Positions 43,617 through 53,379 of a stretch of 64,000 nucleotides of DNA are shown here, piece by piece (the first letter of the stretch is position 1; the number at the start of each line of letters is the position of its first letter). Position numbers and translations under genes: made by a program. Source of the DNA: Oleiharenicola sp. (GTDB taxonomy: Bacteria > Verrucomicrobiota > Verrucomicrobiia > Opitutales > Opitutaceae); NCBI GenBank assembly GCA_025363455.1, contig JANYDW010000027.1:28700-92699 (forward strand), given 5' to 3'. The notes under the pieces were generated by a model, which was not told the origin of the DNA, ran no database searches, and saw only the letters and a list, made by a program, of their open reading frames with translations.

Positions 43617-45584
43617 TCACTTCGCCACGCCCACGCGCACGATCGTCAGTGAATTCGCGGGCAGGGTGAGATCGAACTTGGTTCCGGCGGGGGCGAAGGC
43701 CGTGGTGCGCGGCGCGACCCGCTCCGGCGCATCGAAGGTGTTTTCGGCCAGCTGGCTATCGGCCTGCAAGAGGGTCAGGGTGCCGCCCTTGAGGTGGCCG
43801 ACCCCGACCAGATTCACCGTGGTGCGCGACTCGTGGACGGTGGCGTTCACCAGCTTAAGGATTACCTGCCCAGATGCTTCATCGAGGGTGGAAGAGGCAT
43901 AGAAACGCTTCTCTTCGGCCGGGCTGAGGTCAGACAGTCCGACGGCGAGGATCCGGTCACCGCGGTTGTGCGCGAACAGGCTTTGCACGTGGTAATTCGC
44001 CGTGCGCACGGTGCGCAGGTTGTCGGTCCAGATCAGGTTGGGCGTCCACTGCCAGGCGTCGACATGGGCAAACAGGGGCGCGTAGGACGCCATGCGCACA
44101 ACGTCGGCATTGCGCTCAAGGCCCGTGAGAAAAGCCGCCTCGGCCAGGGCACATTCGAAATTATTCCGGTTCTTCACGCTGACGGTGTAATCGCTCTGCG
44201 CAGCGTATTCGCCCATGAAGACCTTTGGGCCGTTGCGGTCGTAGGAATCGTAGCGGTGGGCGTTGTCGAGGAACCAGGCCGGCTTGGCGTAGGAATGCTC
44301 GTCGACGATGTCGGCGTGGAGTTCGCGCAGCTTTGGCCAGAGAAACTTGAAGCGGTCGTCGTCTGGCGAGGGGCCGGCGGCAGAAACGAGGGCGACCTCG
44401 GGATGCCTGGCCTTCAGGACTTCGGCGAACTTTGCATAGCGATCGATGTATTGCTGGCCCCATTGCTCGTTGCCGACGCCGAGCAGTTTCATATTGAACG
44501 GTGCCGGGTGGCCCAGCGCGGCGCGCTTGGCACCCCAAGGGCTCGTGACGGTCCCGTTGGCAAATTCTATGAGGTCGAGCGCGTCCTGGATATAGCTATT
44601 GAGCTCCTCCGGCGGGCAGAGCTCGGCGGAGTTAAACTGGCAGGCCATGCCGCAGTTCAGGATCGGGAGGGGCGATGCGCCGATGTCCTCGCACAGCTGG
44701 AAGTATTCGAAGAAGCCGAGGCCGAAGGACTGGAAGTAGTCCGGCGCGGGCCGATGGAGGAATTCATAGTTCCAGCGGTTGATGAGCAGCGGGCGCTCCT
44801 CGATCGGACCGAGGGTGTTCTTCCACTGGTAGCGCCGCGCGAGTATGCTGCCCTCGACGATGCAGCCGCCGGGGAAGCGCAGGAAGCCGGGGTGCATGTC
44901 GGCGAGAGCCTGGACCATGTCGGCCCGCAGGCCGCCGGCGCGGTTCTTCCAGGTCTTCTGCGGAAAGAGCGAAACGAAATCCAGGTCCAGCGTGCCCTTG
45001 CCGTCCACGAGCACGGCGAGCCATGACTTCGCGGAAGTCTCCGTGGGATGCAGGGTGGCGGAGTATTTCTGCCAGTCACCGGTGAAGTCCTTCAATTCAA
45101 TGGAGTCGAGGACGGTGCCGTCGCCGCCGTAAACCCGTACCGTCAACTTGGGCGTGCCGGCGACGACCCGAACCCGCACGGAGAAATCGTAGGCCTCGCC
45201 CGCGCGCAGGCCAATGCCGCGGAAGCCCTCGTTGCCCACGCCCAAGAGATCAGTGCCTTCAGACTGGACGCGGACGTAATGGGGATTCTTCGCATTGAAG
45301 GCCCCCTCATTGCGGACCGACACTTCGCCCTTCGCCTTGGCCGGGCTCAGTTTGTTCCAGCCCATCAAGGCCTCGGGGAATTCGAATCCGCGGTTCTTAA
45401 CCAGCTCCGCATAAAGGCCGCCGTCGGCCCCGAAGTTGATGTCCTCAAAGAATACGCCCCACATGGCGGGATTGACCGGCGCGCCCGGCTGGCCGGCATT
45501 CACGTTGACCATGGCGGCGGGAAGGGCCGCCGGGGCCAGTGCGAGCAGGGAAAATAACAGGACGAGGAACCGCTTGGTATTCAT
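43617..45584 (-). CDS. Exported alpha-L-arabinofuranosidase, GH51, with carbohydrate-binding-like domain
   Basis: This 655-residue protein has a signal peptide (MNTKRFLVLLFSLLALAPAA). A beta-sandwich resembling a CBM4/9-type module lies at about 75-205 (YDFSVRVRVVAGTPKLTVRV), within a GH51 frame: FFEDINFGADGGLYAELVKN at the start, FLRFPGGCIVEG, acid/base Glu in LLGVGNEQWGQQ near residue 371, and nucleophile Glu in VFMGEYAA near 456. The C-terminal beta domain ends NSLTIVRV. It should release terminal L-arabinofuranose from arabinoxylan or arabinan in the periplasm or outside. It lies between the LacI regulator and a TonB receptor. Confidence 0.93.
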   Translation of the reverse strand: MNTKRFLVLLFSLLALAPAALPAAMVNVNAGQPGAPVNPAMWGVFFEDINFGADGGLYAELVKNRGFEFPEALMGWNKLSPAKAKGEVSVRNEGAFNAKNPHYVRVQSEGTDLLGVGNEGFRGIGLRAGEAYDFSVRVRVVAGTPKLTVRVYGGDGTVLDSIELKDFTGDWQKYSATLHPTETSAKSWLAVLVDGKGTLDLDFVSLFPQKTWKNRAGGLRADMVQALADMHPGFLRFPGGCIVEGSILARRYQWKNTLGPIEERPLLINRWNYEFLHRPAPDYFQSFGLGFFEYFQLCEDIGASPLPILNCGMACQFNSAELCPPEELNSYIQDALDLIEFANGTVTSPWGAKRAALGHPAPFNMKLLGVGNEQWGQQYIDRYAKFAEVLKARHPEVALVSAAGPSPDDDRFKFLWPKLRELHADIVDEHSYAKPAWFLDNAHRYDSYDRNGPKVFMGEYAAQSDYTVSVKNRNNFECALAEAAFLTGLERNADVVRMASYAPLFAHVDAWQWTPNLIWTDNLRTVRTANYHVQSLFAHNRGDRILAVGLSDLSPAEEKRFYASSTLDEASGQVILKLVNATVHESRTTVNLVGVGHLKGGTLTLLQADSQLAENTFDAPERVAPRTTAFAPAGTKFDLTLPANSLTIVRVGVAK

Positions 45585-45661
45585 GGAAAGAGAGACGCCG
45601 GATTGGAACAGGGGCCGCGCAGGCCTGAAATAATAGAGTGCAAAAGAGTGGGGTTGAGGAG

Positions 45662-45685
45662 GGCGTCGGCTTCCACACCGACGCC
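45662..45685. repeat. Short hairpin GGCGTCGG...CCGACGCC, copy 2
   Basis: GGCGTCGG and CCGACGCC form an 8-bp perfect stem around CTTCCACA. It is the relative of 42274-42297 and lies between the TonB receptor stop and the GH51 start. Confidence 0.55.
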
Positions 45686-45728
45686 TCCATCGCCGATAGG
45701 GAAATCGGCCACCCCTTTCTTGCCCGGC

Positions 45729-48410
45729 TCAGTAACGGTAGCGCACGCCCACCTCGACGGTCCGGTCATAGGCGCGGGTGTCACGCGGATAGAGGGACGC
45801 GTTGTAGAAGTAGTCCTGGTAGTTGGTCTTCGTGAGGTTGGTCGCGTCGAGCGAGACCGTGAAATGCTCGTTGATCGTGTAGCTGGCCGAGAAATCCAGA
45901 GTGCCGCGCGCCTTCACAATGATCTGCCGCAGCGGGCTGCCCGCGGCGTTGGGGCCGTTGAACGTGTCGGTGAATTCGCCGCGGCGGTTGTAGGCAAGGC
46001 GGGTCGAAAATTTGCCCGCCTCGTAGACGAGAATTACGTTGTAGGATTGTCGCGCGACCTGGGCGTAGGGCTGGCGGATGCGCGCGCCGACGGCCGCGCC
46101 GGGCCGGGCGTCGGCGGCGTCGCTGTCACCGTCAATATAGGTGTAGTTGGCCATCCAGCCGAGGCCACGGAGCACTTCCGGGAAGTGCTGGTAGCTGACC
46201 TCGAAGCCGTCCAGCTTGCCCTTGCCGGAGTTGCGCGGCCGCACGACCGTGTAGGTAATGCTGCCGATGGTCTCGGAGGCGGCGAAGCTCTGGACGTAGC
46301 CTTCAATATCGCGGTGAAAGAGGGTGGCCGAGACATGGCCGTCCTTCGCGAAGTAATACTCGAGCGACAAGTCGTAGTTGTCGGACTTGACGGTGTCGAG
46401 GGCGGGGTTGCCGCCGCTGCCGGTGCCGGCGCCGCCGCCGGTGGTGGTGGGGGCGTTGAGAGTGACCGCCGGGTTCAAATCGTTGAAGTTGGGGCGCGTG
46501 ATGGTGCGGCCGGCGGCGAAGCGCAGTTGCCACTGGTCGGTCAACTTGAGGCGGGAGTTGAGCACAGGGAGGACGTCGGTTTGGGTTTTGCTGCCATCGA
46601 TGGGCATGCCGGTCGAGTTGTAGCCCTTCAGATCCTGGGTCGTGCGGGCGACGCGCATGCCGATCGAGCCGTCGAAGGCCTTGCTGTCGACCATGGTGGC
46701 GAAAATCGCATTGAAGTAACCTGCGAGCACCGACTCGTCGTCCGTGAAGCCGAGCGTGGGGTTGTACGCCGCCGCCCCTGCTGGCAGGCCGAAGAGCGCG
46801 CGGACCCCGTCGCGGTGGGTGTAAAGGTATTGCGGATCGGCGCCAAACCAGTGCTGGGTGCCGTAGTAGGAGAGCGGACCGTCGGGGTTGACGCCGCCGA
46901 AACCCGCGATGGTCGAGGTGCGCGGGACGGTGGCGGCGAAGCGGTCGCCGTTGGTGGCTCCGGCTGGGGCGATGTCGCTGCGGCTGGTGCCGCGGAACCG
47001 CACCGAGCGATCGCTCCAGCGGATGCCGCCGGCGATTTTTTGGAAGACGCCCTGTTTCATGCTTTGCTCCACCTCGGCCTTCAACCCGTTCTGCTCGGAG
47101 ACGGCCACGTCATGATTGTCGAACAGGCCCCAGAGGAAATAATTCTCTGCGCTGGTGATACCGGTGCCGGGAATGGTGAGGTTCGCGCGGCCGTTGTCAT
47201 TGTAGGTGAAGGTGAACGTGTCGCTGGGGAGCGCGGCATAGCGCGTGTCCACGATGAAAGACTGGTTGCGAAAACGGTTCCAGTTGTAGAGATACTCGGC
47301 GGTGAGCTTGGTCTCATCACGGGTCCACTTCGCGCCCAGAACGTTCTGGTAGCCGTCAGTATCCTGCACGAAGGTCTGGGTGCTGGTGAGGTGAAAATTG
47401 TTCACTGACGTGGTTTGCGTCGGCACGTCACCGCTATTGATCTTGGCTGAGGTATAGGCGCCGAAACGCGGGAACCCGATGAGGAAGTGCACCTGGTGCG
47501 CGTCGTCATAGGTGGTTTTCAGGAGGTCGTTGTAGAATTCCAGGTGGGGGCTTACCTTCAGCTGCACCGAGAGGTTCTGGGCCGTGCGGGTACGGTCGGC
47601 AGGGATGACCTGCCCGCCCTGCGTGAAGGGTAGCTCGAGCTTGCCGCTCGGGTTGATGGTGGTGGGCACATTCTGCGGCTCGAACAGGAAGTTAAACGCA
47701 ATCTGGTCGACGCTATGGCGCTTCTGGTAGGCGCCGGAGTAGAGGATGCCGAGTTCACCGACGGGGGTGCTCCAGCGGTTGCTGAGCAGAAGGCTGCCGA
47801 TATAGCCGTCCTTCTGGGCGTTTTCGCCGTGGATCAGGCGGCCGCTGGCGGCGATCTGGGGCTTGTCGAAATCGAGCGGCTTGCGCAACCGGATGTCGAT
47901 CAGGCCCGCGATGCCGCCCTCGACCTTGTCCGGGGAGGTCGACTTGTAGACGTCGACGCCGGCGACGAGTTCGGCGGGGATGTCCTGCAGAGCGAGACCA
48001 CGGCCCGTGCCGGTGAAAATCTCGTTGCCGTTAAGCGTGGTGCCCAGGTTGGGCAGGCCGCGGATGACCACGGTGTTGACCTCGCCGATGTTGCGTCCGA
48101 CCTGGATGCCGGGGACACGCTGCAAGGCGTCGGCCACGGTATTGTCGGGCAGCTTGCCGATGTCCTCGGCCACGATGGAGTCCACCAGCTGGACCGAATT
48201 CTGCTTGATTTCCTGCGCGGAGATCAGGCTGGCACGCAGGCCGGTGACCACGAGTTTTTCCAGGACTACGGTTTCATCTTTCTTTTCCTGGGCGAAGGCC
48301 GAGGTGAGGCCGAGTAAAACAGTCAGGGCGGCGATGGAGCCGAGCGCACCCAGTTTTCCACAGTTGGCGGAGAACAGGTTGCGCGACTTGGGGTAGGTCG
48401 GATGGATCAT
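45729..48410 (-). CDS. TonB-dependent receptor, probably for plant oligosaccharides
   Basis: This 893-residue outer-membrane protein has an N-terminal signal peptide (IAALTVLLGLTSAFAQ), a TonB-box-like stretch (TVVLEKLVVTGLRASL), a plug domain (SIVAEDIGKLPDNTVADALQ, RVPGIQVGRNIGEVNTVVIR) and a long beta-barrel ending in GVRYRY with the terminal aromatic. The plug style is that of the large TIGR01782 group of Xanthomonas/Caulobacter-type receptors, often involved in carbohydrate uptake. It lies directly upstream of the exported GH51 gene on the same strand, which suggests import of arabino-oligosaccharides. Substrate assignment is inference. Confidence 0.92.
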   Translation of the reverse strand: MIHPTYPKSRNLFSANCGKLGALGSIAALTVLLGLTSAFAQEKKDETVVLEKLVVTGLRASLISAQEIKQNSVQLVDSIVAEDIGKLPDNTVADALQRVPGIQVGRNIGEVNTVVIRGLPNLGTTLNGNEIFTGTGRGLALQDIPAELVAGVDVYKSTSPDKVEGGIAGLIDIRLRKPLDFDKPQIAASGRLIHGENAQKDGYIGSLLLSNRWSTPVGELGILYSGAYQKRHSVDQIAFNFLFEPQNVPTTINPSGKLELPFTQGGQVIPADRTRTAQNLSVQLKVSPHLEFYNDLLKTTYDDAHQVHFLIGFPRFGAYTSAKINSGDVPTQTTSVNNFHLTSTQTFVQDTDGYQNVLGAKWTRDETKLTAEYLYNWNRFRNQSFIVDTRYAALPSDTFTFTYNDNGRANLTIPGTGITSAENYFLWGLFDNHDVAVSEQNGLKAEVEQSMKQGVFQKIAGGIRWSDRSVRFRGTSRSDIAPAGATNGDRFAATVPRTSTIAGFGGVNPDGPLSYYGTQHWFGADPQYLYTHRDGVRALFGLPAGAAAYNPTLGFTDDESVLAGYFNAIFATMVDSKAFDGSIGMRVARTTQDLKGYNSTGMPIDGSKTQTDVLPVLNSRLKLTDQWQLRFAAGRTITRPNFNDLNPAVTLNAPTTTGGGAGTGSGGNPALDTVKSDNYDLSLEYYFAKDGHVSATLFHRDIEGYVQSFAASETIGSITYTVVRPRNSGKGKLDGFEVSYQHFPEVLRGLGWMANYTYIDGDSDAADARPGAAVGARIRQPYAQVARQSYNVILVYEAGKFSTRLAYNRRGEFTDTFNGPNAAGSPLRQIIVKARGTLDFSASYTINEHFTVSLDATNLTKTNYQDYFYNASLYPRDTRAYDRTVEVGVRYRY

Positions 48411-48556
48411 GGGCTAGGTTGGGCGGGGTTACAGTTGGCAAAGCACAGCGGGTTCACCGCTGTTTTCCTATCCTTACATGCGCCATTGGAGGTTGAATAC
48501 CGACAGGGTGGGCGGAAATATTTCTTGGCGGGCAGCGAGGGGCTCCAATAGGCCTT

Positions 48557-48641
48557 GTCATCGCGAGGCCCGCAGCTGCGGCCGTGGCGATGCAGCTGGA
48601 TTGCGTCACCGTCCGCTTCGCGGACTTCTCGCCGTGACGAC
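48557..48641. repeat. Palindromic CATTGCGAGG-type intergenic repeat, copy 3
   Basis: It opens GTCATCGCGAGGCCCGC, contains CAGCTGGATTGCGTCAC and closes TTCTCGCCGTGACGAC. It lies between the kinase stop and the TonB receptor start in a 247-base gap that holds nothing else recognisable. Confidence 0.75.
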
Positions 48642-48657
48642 CATCTTAAAGTGGCCC

Positions 48658-50874
48658 TCAGATTCGCCGGGCGCTTTCCAGCTGGGCGAGGCTTTCGCGC
48701 AGGAGGATCCGGGCAAACAGCCAGTCGAACCAGAAGCCCTGGACGGGCCCGCCGCCATCAAGTCGCGTCCGGAACTTGTTTTCGACGATCTCCTGGCCCG
48801 CCGCCAGTTCCACGCGGGCTTCGTCGGCGCGACCGAGTTGGTGGTAGGCCATCGAAAGGATTACCTGGGCGGTGGCCGTGCGCGGGGCGTTGGCCCCGGG
48901 GTAATCCAGGCAGCGGCGGGACCACTCTACGGCCTTCAGGTAGTTGCCACGGCGGTATTCGAGCAGGCCGAGGGAGATCGAGCGCCACGCGGCCGTGAAA
49001 ACGTCCCCGCCTTGGTCGGCCTCGACGAGGTGCTTGGCCGTTTCTTCTGCCAGCGTCTTGAGGGAATCGATCAGCCGGTCGTTGGCGGGCAATAGGAGAC
49101 TGATCTTGACGATGCGGTCGGCGAAAGGACAAGGCGCCTGCGAGAAGCGGGCGATCGCGCCCTGGCGGAAGCGCTCGTAGTTGTTGGTGTCGCCTAGCTC
49201 GATGAACACGGGTCCGCCCCGGAGATAATCGAGGGAGGAGGCGTCGGAGCCGTCGATTTGGTTGACCTGCAAGAGCAGACCGTAACGGTCCGCCGCCTGT
49301 TTCCAGTGCAGGCGCAGGGCGTGCCACTCCGCGACGGAGCGCAGCACGGTCGCGCCCTCCACGGTGGGTTGGGTGAGCGAGATCTCGTTCACCAGCTTGT
49401 CGGCTTCCTCGAACCTTTCCTGGCTGACCAGCAGGGCCGCCTGGGAAATTTTTTCTCGCCCCTCGGCCTCGTGGCGCAGCCGGACCTGCTGCTGCTCAGC
49501 GGCCACGGCCCGCTGGTGGGCCTCACGTTCCTTCAAGAAAAGCCAGGTGGAGGTACCGAGGCCGATCACGAGCGCGGCGGCCACTGCGCCACCGGCCGCG
49601 AAGACGCCGCGGTTGCGGCGGACAAGCTTCTGAAAACGATAGAGCCGGCGCGGCGGCCGGGCCATGACCGGCTCGTTGTTCAGATGCCGCTGGATGTCCA
49701 TCGCGAAGCCGTTGGCGGTTTCGTACCGGCGACCGCGGTCCTTCTCCAGCGCCTTCATGACGATCCAGTCGAGATCGCCGTGGAGCAGGGCGGCCAGCCG
49801 GTGTGGCTCGGCCTGGCGCTCGCGGGCGGTCTTGGCCAGTTCCGCGCCATGCAGCGTCGTGAGCCGGGCAGAGGGCCGGGCCGGTTCCTTTTCGCGCAGG
49901 GTCCGGCGCATCTCATCGAGGCCGGACTCAAGCAGCTGCTTGGCGTCGAACGGGGTCGTGCCGGTCAACAGTTCGTAGAGCAGCACGCCCAGGCTGTAGA
50001 TGTCGCTGCGCGTGTCCGTGTCCAGGCCGTTCATGTCCGCTTGTTCGGGGCTCATGTAGGCCGGCGTCCCGATCAGCTGGGCGTAGGAGGTGAACAACAG
50101 CCGGTCGGTCAGCCGCGCCTCCGTGGCCTTGGAGATGCCGAAGTCGATGACCTTGGGCACGGCGATGCCATCGTGGAGGGTGACCATGATGTTCGACGGC
50201 TTGATGTCGCCGTGGATGATGCCCTTCTGGTGCGCGTGCTGGATCGCGTGGCAAACCTGGATGAAGAGATCGAGCCGCTCGCGGGTGCCAAGGCGGTGCT
50301 GGTCGCAATAGGTGGTAATTTTCACCCCCCGCACCAGCTCCATCACGAAATAGGGCGGGCCCCGGTCGGTTGCGCCGGCGTCATAAACCCGGGCGATGTT
50401 GGGGTGGTCCATCATCGCCAGGGCCTGGCGCTCGGCCTCGAAGCGGGCGATGACGCTCTTGGTCTCCATGCCGAGCTTGATGATCTTCAGCGCCACCCGG
50501 CGCTGCACCGGTTCCTCTTGGCCCGCGAGATAAACGACGCCCCAGCCGCCCTCGCCGATCTTCTGCAAGAGCTTGTACCGGCCGATGCGGGTGCCGATGG
50601 GCTCCTCGCCCGGCACGGTGGCGGGACCCACGCCGAGGGAGGTCGTGCCGCCCTGGGTGGAGATGAGCGTGACATGCGGCAAGGTGAGCGCGGCGCCGCT
50701 CTCGGCGAAAAATCGCTCGGCTTCCAGCGCGGCTTCGACGAGGCCATCGATCCGGACGCGCAGTGCGCCATTGCCGGCACAGGCGTGGTCGAGGAATTCA
50801 CCGCGCGCCACCGGGTCGCCGAGCCGGCGGGCCTCGTCGAATAGTTCTTCCTCGCGCTGGGTGGCGGTGTTCAT
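48658..50874 (-). CDS. Transmembrane Ser/Thr protein kinase (HGD catalytic loop) with C-terminal TPR-like region
   Basis: This 738-residue protein has an N-terminal helical lead (about 1-95), a Hanks-type kinase domain (about 100-400), a membrane helix (VFAAGGAVAAALVIGLGTST, about 430-450), a coiled coil (REAHQRAVAAEQQQVRLRHE) and a TPR-like sensor part. Kinase motifs are KIGEGGWGVVYLA, VALKIIK, IIHGDIKPSN, VIDFGISKA and GTPAYMSPEQAD. The catalytic loop has Gly where most kinases have Arg before the Asp, a non-RD arrangement that usually means no activation-loop phosphorylation is needed. The ECF sigma gene precedes it by about 60 bases, the standard pairing for this kinase type. Confidence 0.93.
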   Translation of the reverse strand: MNTATQREEELFDEARRLGDPVARGEFLDHACAGNGALRVRIDGLVEAALEAERFFAESGAALTLPHVTLISTQGGTTSLGVGPATVPGEEPIGTRIGRYKLLQKIGEGGWGVVYLAGQEEPVQRRVALKIIKLGMETKSVIARFEAERQALAMMDHPNIARVYDAGATDRGPPYFVMELVRGVKITTYCDQHRLGTRERLDLFIQVCHAIQHAHQKGIIHGDIKPSNIMVTLHDGIAVPKVIDFGISKATEARLTDRLLFTSYAQLIGTPAYMSPEQADMNGLDTDTRSDIYSLGVLLYELLTGTTPFDAKQLLESGLDEMRRTLREKEPARPSARLTTLHGAELAKTARERQAEPHRLAALLHGDLDWIVMKALEKDRGRRYETANGFAMDIQRHLNNEPVMARPPRRLYRFQKLVRRNRGVFAAGGAVAAALVIGLGTSTWLFLKEREAHQRAVAAEQQQVRLRHEAEGREKISQAALLVSQERFEEADKLVNEISLTQPTVEGATVLRSVAEWHALRLHWKQAADRYGLLLQVNQIDGSDASSLDYLRGGPVFIELGDTNNYERFRQGAIARFSQAPCPFADRIVKISLLLPANDRLIDSLKTLAEETAKHLVEADQGGDVFTAAWRSISLGLLEYRRGNYLKAVEWSRRCLDYPGANAPRTATAQVILSMAYHQLGRADEARVELAAGQEIVENKFRTRLDGGGPVQGFWFDWLFARILLRESLAQLESARRI

Positions 50875-50935
50875 GCGGTGCTCGCTTCAGTTATGCGCGT
50901 TCCGGCGGCCAAACCCGACACGGGTGCGGGGAAAA

Positions 50936-51493
50936 TCAATTTTTCGCGCGGATGTGCTGGAAGAGCCAGGCCTTGGCGTAGGCCCAGTGCCGTTCGACGG
51001 TGCGCTCCGTGACGGCCAGGCTTTCCGCCACCTCGTGGTTGGTCCGACCGCCGAAAAATTTCATGACGACCACCTTTGCCTTTTCGGGGTCCTGGACCTG
51101 CAACTGCTCCAGCGCCTCGTTGATGAGGAGGACCTTTTCGTCCGGGGTCGTGGCGGCCAGCTCAATCTGGTCAGCGTCCACCCTGACCAGGTCGCCACCG
51201 CGCTTCAGACGGGATTTGCGGCGGGCGTTCTCGATTAAAATGCGCCGCATGGCCTCGGCGGCCGCCCCGAAGAAATGGGCGCGGTTTTGCCACTGGCGGT
51301 CGCCATCGCCGGTGACCCGCAGCCAGGCCTCATGCAACAGGGCGGTGGGTTGGAGTGTCTGGCCGGCCGCTTCGCGGGACATCTGTGCCGCGGCCTGGCG
51401 GCGCAAGTCTTGATAGACGAGGGGCAGTAATTTCTCCGAGGCTTGCGCCTCGCCCCGCCCGACTTCCTGCAGGATCTGGGTGATCTCACTCAT
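50936..51493 (-). CDS. ECF RNA polymerase sigma factor, kinase-associated type
   Basis: The product is about 185 residues from the ATG at 51493 (MSEITQILQEVGRGEAQASE). Region 2 is represented by LLPLVYQDLRRQAAAQMSRE and FFGAAAEAMRRILIENARRK; region 4 by ALEQLQVQDPEKAKVVVMKF, FFGGRTNHEVAESLAVTERT and VERHWAYAKAWLF. The pattern fits the TIGR02999-type ECF group common in Verrucomicrobia and Planctomycetes, which lacks an anti-sigma factor and is linked to Ser/Thr kinases. The upstream in-frame extension to 51613 is proline-rich shadow. It is probably regulated by the kinase gene that follows. Confidence 0.92.
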   Translation of the reverse strand: MSEITQILQEVGRGEAQASEKLLPLVYQDLRRQAAAQMSREAAGQTLQPTALLHEAWLRVTGDGDRQWQNRAHFFGAAAEAMRRILIENARRKSRLKRGGDLVRVDADQIELAATTPDEKVLLINEALEQLQVQDPEKAKVVVMKFFGGRTNHEVAESLAVTERTVERHWAYAKAWLFQHIRAKN

Positions 51494-51616
51494 GGGCGCG
51501 GGAGCGTGCGGGCAATCCGGTGTTCCGGCGCGGCATGTTGGGGTGGGCGTTGGGGGTAGGGTGACTGCGGCGGCCGACGGTGGCAGGCTGCTGCAAAGGC
51601 AAGGGAGGGTCAACAG

Positions 51617-53260
51617 TCATTGGGTGGCCAGATGAACGACCGTGTAGGACCGCGGCGGCAGCTTGAAGGTCATGCTCGCTCCGGCTGCGGGTGCCTCGAG
51701 GGTGCGGGGCGCCACCTGTCGCGGTTGCTCGAAGGTGTTGAACGCCTTGAGGTCGGGCCCGGTCAAGGTCTCACAGAAGAGCACGCGGAGGGGCACCGGG
51801 TCGCGCCAGTCGAGGACCAGTTCCCGTTCCGCGGCCAGGTCACGGTTCAGGATGAACACGCTCACGCGTCCGTCCGGTGGATTAAGGGTCGCGGCGACAT
51901 CGAGGTAAGGCACCTGGTCGTTGCGGGCAAAGTCCGCGCGCAGCCCCTCCGCCTTGATCGGGTAGGTGTCGCCTTCCACCTGCAGGTCGAGCACATTCCC
52001 GTGGGCAAACTTGAGCGCCCAGGCGTAGGGAAAATAAATGCTCTGGCGCAGCACGGAAGTCTCGTTGGTGACCAGCGGGGCGATGACATTGACGATCTGC
52101 GCGAGGCAGCCGACCCGGACGCGGTCGGATTGCCGGAGCAGGGTGTTCAGGAAACCGCCGACCAGCAGCGCGTCCTCGAGGTTGTAGACTTCCTCCAGCA
52201 AGTGGGGCGCGAATTTTCCCTGGCCATCCCGCGCTTTCGGGTCGCGCGCCCGGTACCAGACGTTCCATTCGTCGAACGACAGCCACAGGCGCTTCGGTGA
52301 TTTTTGCAGGCCCTGCACGTAGTCGCAAACGGCGGCGATCTCATGGATCTGCCGTTCCATGTCCAGGTTCATGGCGAGGTAGCGCGCGGAATCGCCGCCG
52401 GTCAGAGCCGGGGTGTTGCCGTAGTAGTTGTGGAGCGAGATCCCATCCACCTGGTCGTAGCATTCCTCCAGGACCTCGCGGTCCCATTCGAGGTAGGTGG
52501 GCAGGATGGTGTTGCTGGAGCCGCAGGCGATCAGCTTGGTCCCGGGATCAAAGACCCGGATTTGCCGCGCGACGTCGCGGGCCTTGCGGCCGTATTCGCG
52601 CGCGGTCAGGCGGCCCATCTGCCAGGGTCCGTCCATTTCGTTGCCCATGCACCAATACTGTACCTTGTGCGGCTGGTCATAGCCGTGCGACCGGCGCAGC
52701 TCGCTCCACTTGGTGCCCTTCGCGTAATTGCAGTACTCGACATACGCGACAGCCTCCTCGGTCGAGGCGGTGCCGAGATTGAAACCGAGCAGCGGCTCGG
52801 TGTGGACCAGCTTGCACCACTCCAGGAATTCGTTCGTGCCAAATTGATTCGTCTCGAGGGAATTCCAGGCCCGCTCGAGGACGGTCGGCCGCTGGGCCTT
52901 GGGCCCGACGCCATCCTGCCAGTGATAGCCGGAGACAAAGTTGCCTCCCGGGTAACGCATGATCGACACGCCCAGTTCCTGCACCGCCGCGACGACATCC
53001 CGGCGATAACCGTTTTTGTCGGCCAGCGGTGAGCCCGGCTCGTACACCCCGGTATAGACGGCCCGGCCGAGATGCTCCAGAAAGGCGCCGAGCAGACGTC
53101 GATCCAGTTGGGAGCGAATCCGGGCCTGATTGATCGCAACCCGGGCGACCCGGCGGCTGGTCTGGGCATAGCCGATGCTGGCCAGCCACGATCCTGCGCT
53201 CAGCACCAAGCTGGAGGAAACAAGCTGCTTCACGAACTGCCGTCGGCTGTTCTGCTGCAT
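51617..53260 (-). CDS. Alpha-L-arabinofuranosidase, GH51, Tat-like signal
   Basis: This 547-residue protein begins with a twin-arginine-like signal (SRRQFVKQLVSSSLVLSAGS, cut near GYAQ). GH51 landmarks include RLLGAFLEHLGRAVYTGVYE, MRYPGGNFVSGYHWQDGVGP, acid/base Glu in YWCMGNEMDGPWQ near residue 207 and nucleophile Glu in LSFDEWNVWYR near 330. The C-terminal beta domain ends LPPRSYTVVHL. It represents the shorter bacterial GH51 type, distinct from the CBM-bearing enzyme at 43617. It should trim arabinose side chains or arabino-oligosaccharides in the periplasm. It is divergent from the GH43 gene with a 119-base shared control region. Confidence 0.93.
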   Translation of the reverse strand: MQQNSRRQFVKQLVSSSLVLSAGSWLASIGYAQTSRRVARVAINQARIRSQLDRRLLGAFLEHLGRAVYTGVYEPGSPLADKNGYRRDVVAAVQELGVSIMRYPGGNFVSGYHWQDGVGPKAQRPTVLERAWNSLETNQFGTNEFLEWCKLVHTEPLLGFNLGTASTEEAVAYVEYCNYAKGTKWSELRRSHGYDQPHKVQYWCMGNEMDGPWQMGRLTAREYGRKARDVARQIRVFDPGTKLIACGSSNTILPTYLEWDREVLEECYDQVDGISLHNYYGNTPALTGGDSARYLAMNLDMERQIHEIAAVCDYVQGLQKSPKRLWLSFDEWNVWYRARDPKARDGQGKFAPHLLEEVYNLEDALLVGGFLNTLLRQSDRVRVGCLAQIVNVIAPLVTNETSVLRQSIYFPYAWALKFAHGNVLDLQVEGDTYPIKAEGLRADFARNDQVPYLDVAATLNPPDGRVSVFILNRDLAAERELVLDWRDPVPLRVLFCETLTGPDLKAFNTFEQPRQVAPRTLEAPAAGASMTFKLPPRSYTVVHLATQ

Positions 53261-53379
53261 GGGGGTAACAAAAAGTGCGGGAGGCGCCGCGCGGGTTCAA
53301 ACGCCGGTCCGCATGACGGTAACGTGCTCCAGCCGTTGCCAGCTCCCGGGACCGGCGCGAAGACATCGTCACCCCCCTC

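Noticed and set aside
43794..45026. Plus-strand open frame of 410 codons
   Set aside because: It is antisense to the GH51 gene with conserved catalytic motifs.
45603..47408. Long plus-strand open frame of about 600 codons
   Set aside because: It lies antisense to the TonB receptor; its composition (V, G, A, E rich, no domain) is the mirror of the receptor codons in GC-rich DNA.
49258..50844. Plus-strand open frame of 528 codons
   Set aside because: It is antisense to the Ser/Thr kinase, whose motifs are all intact on the minus strand.
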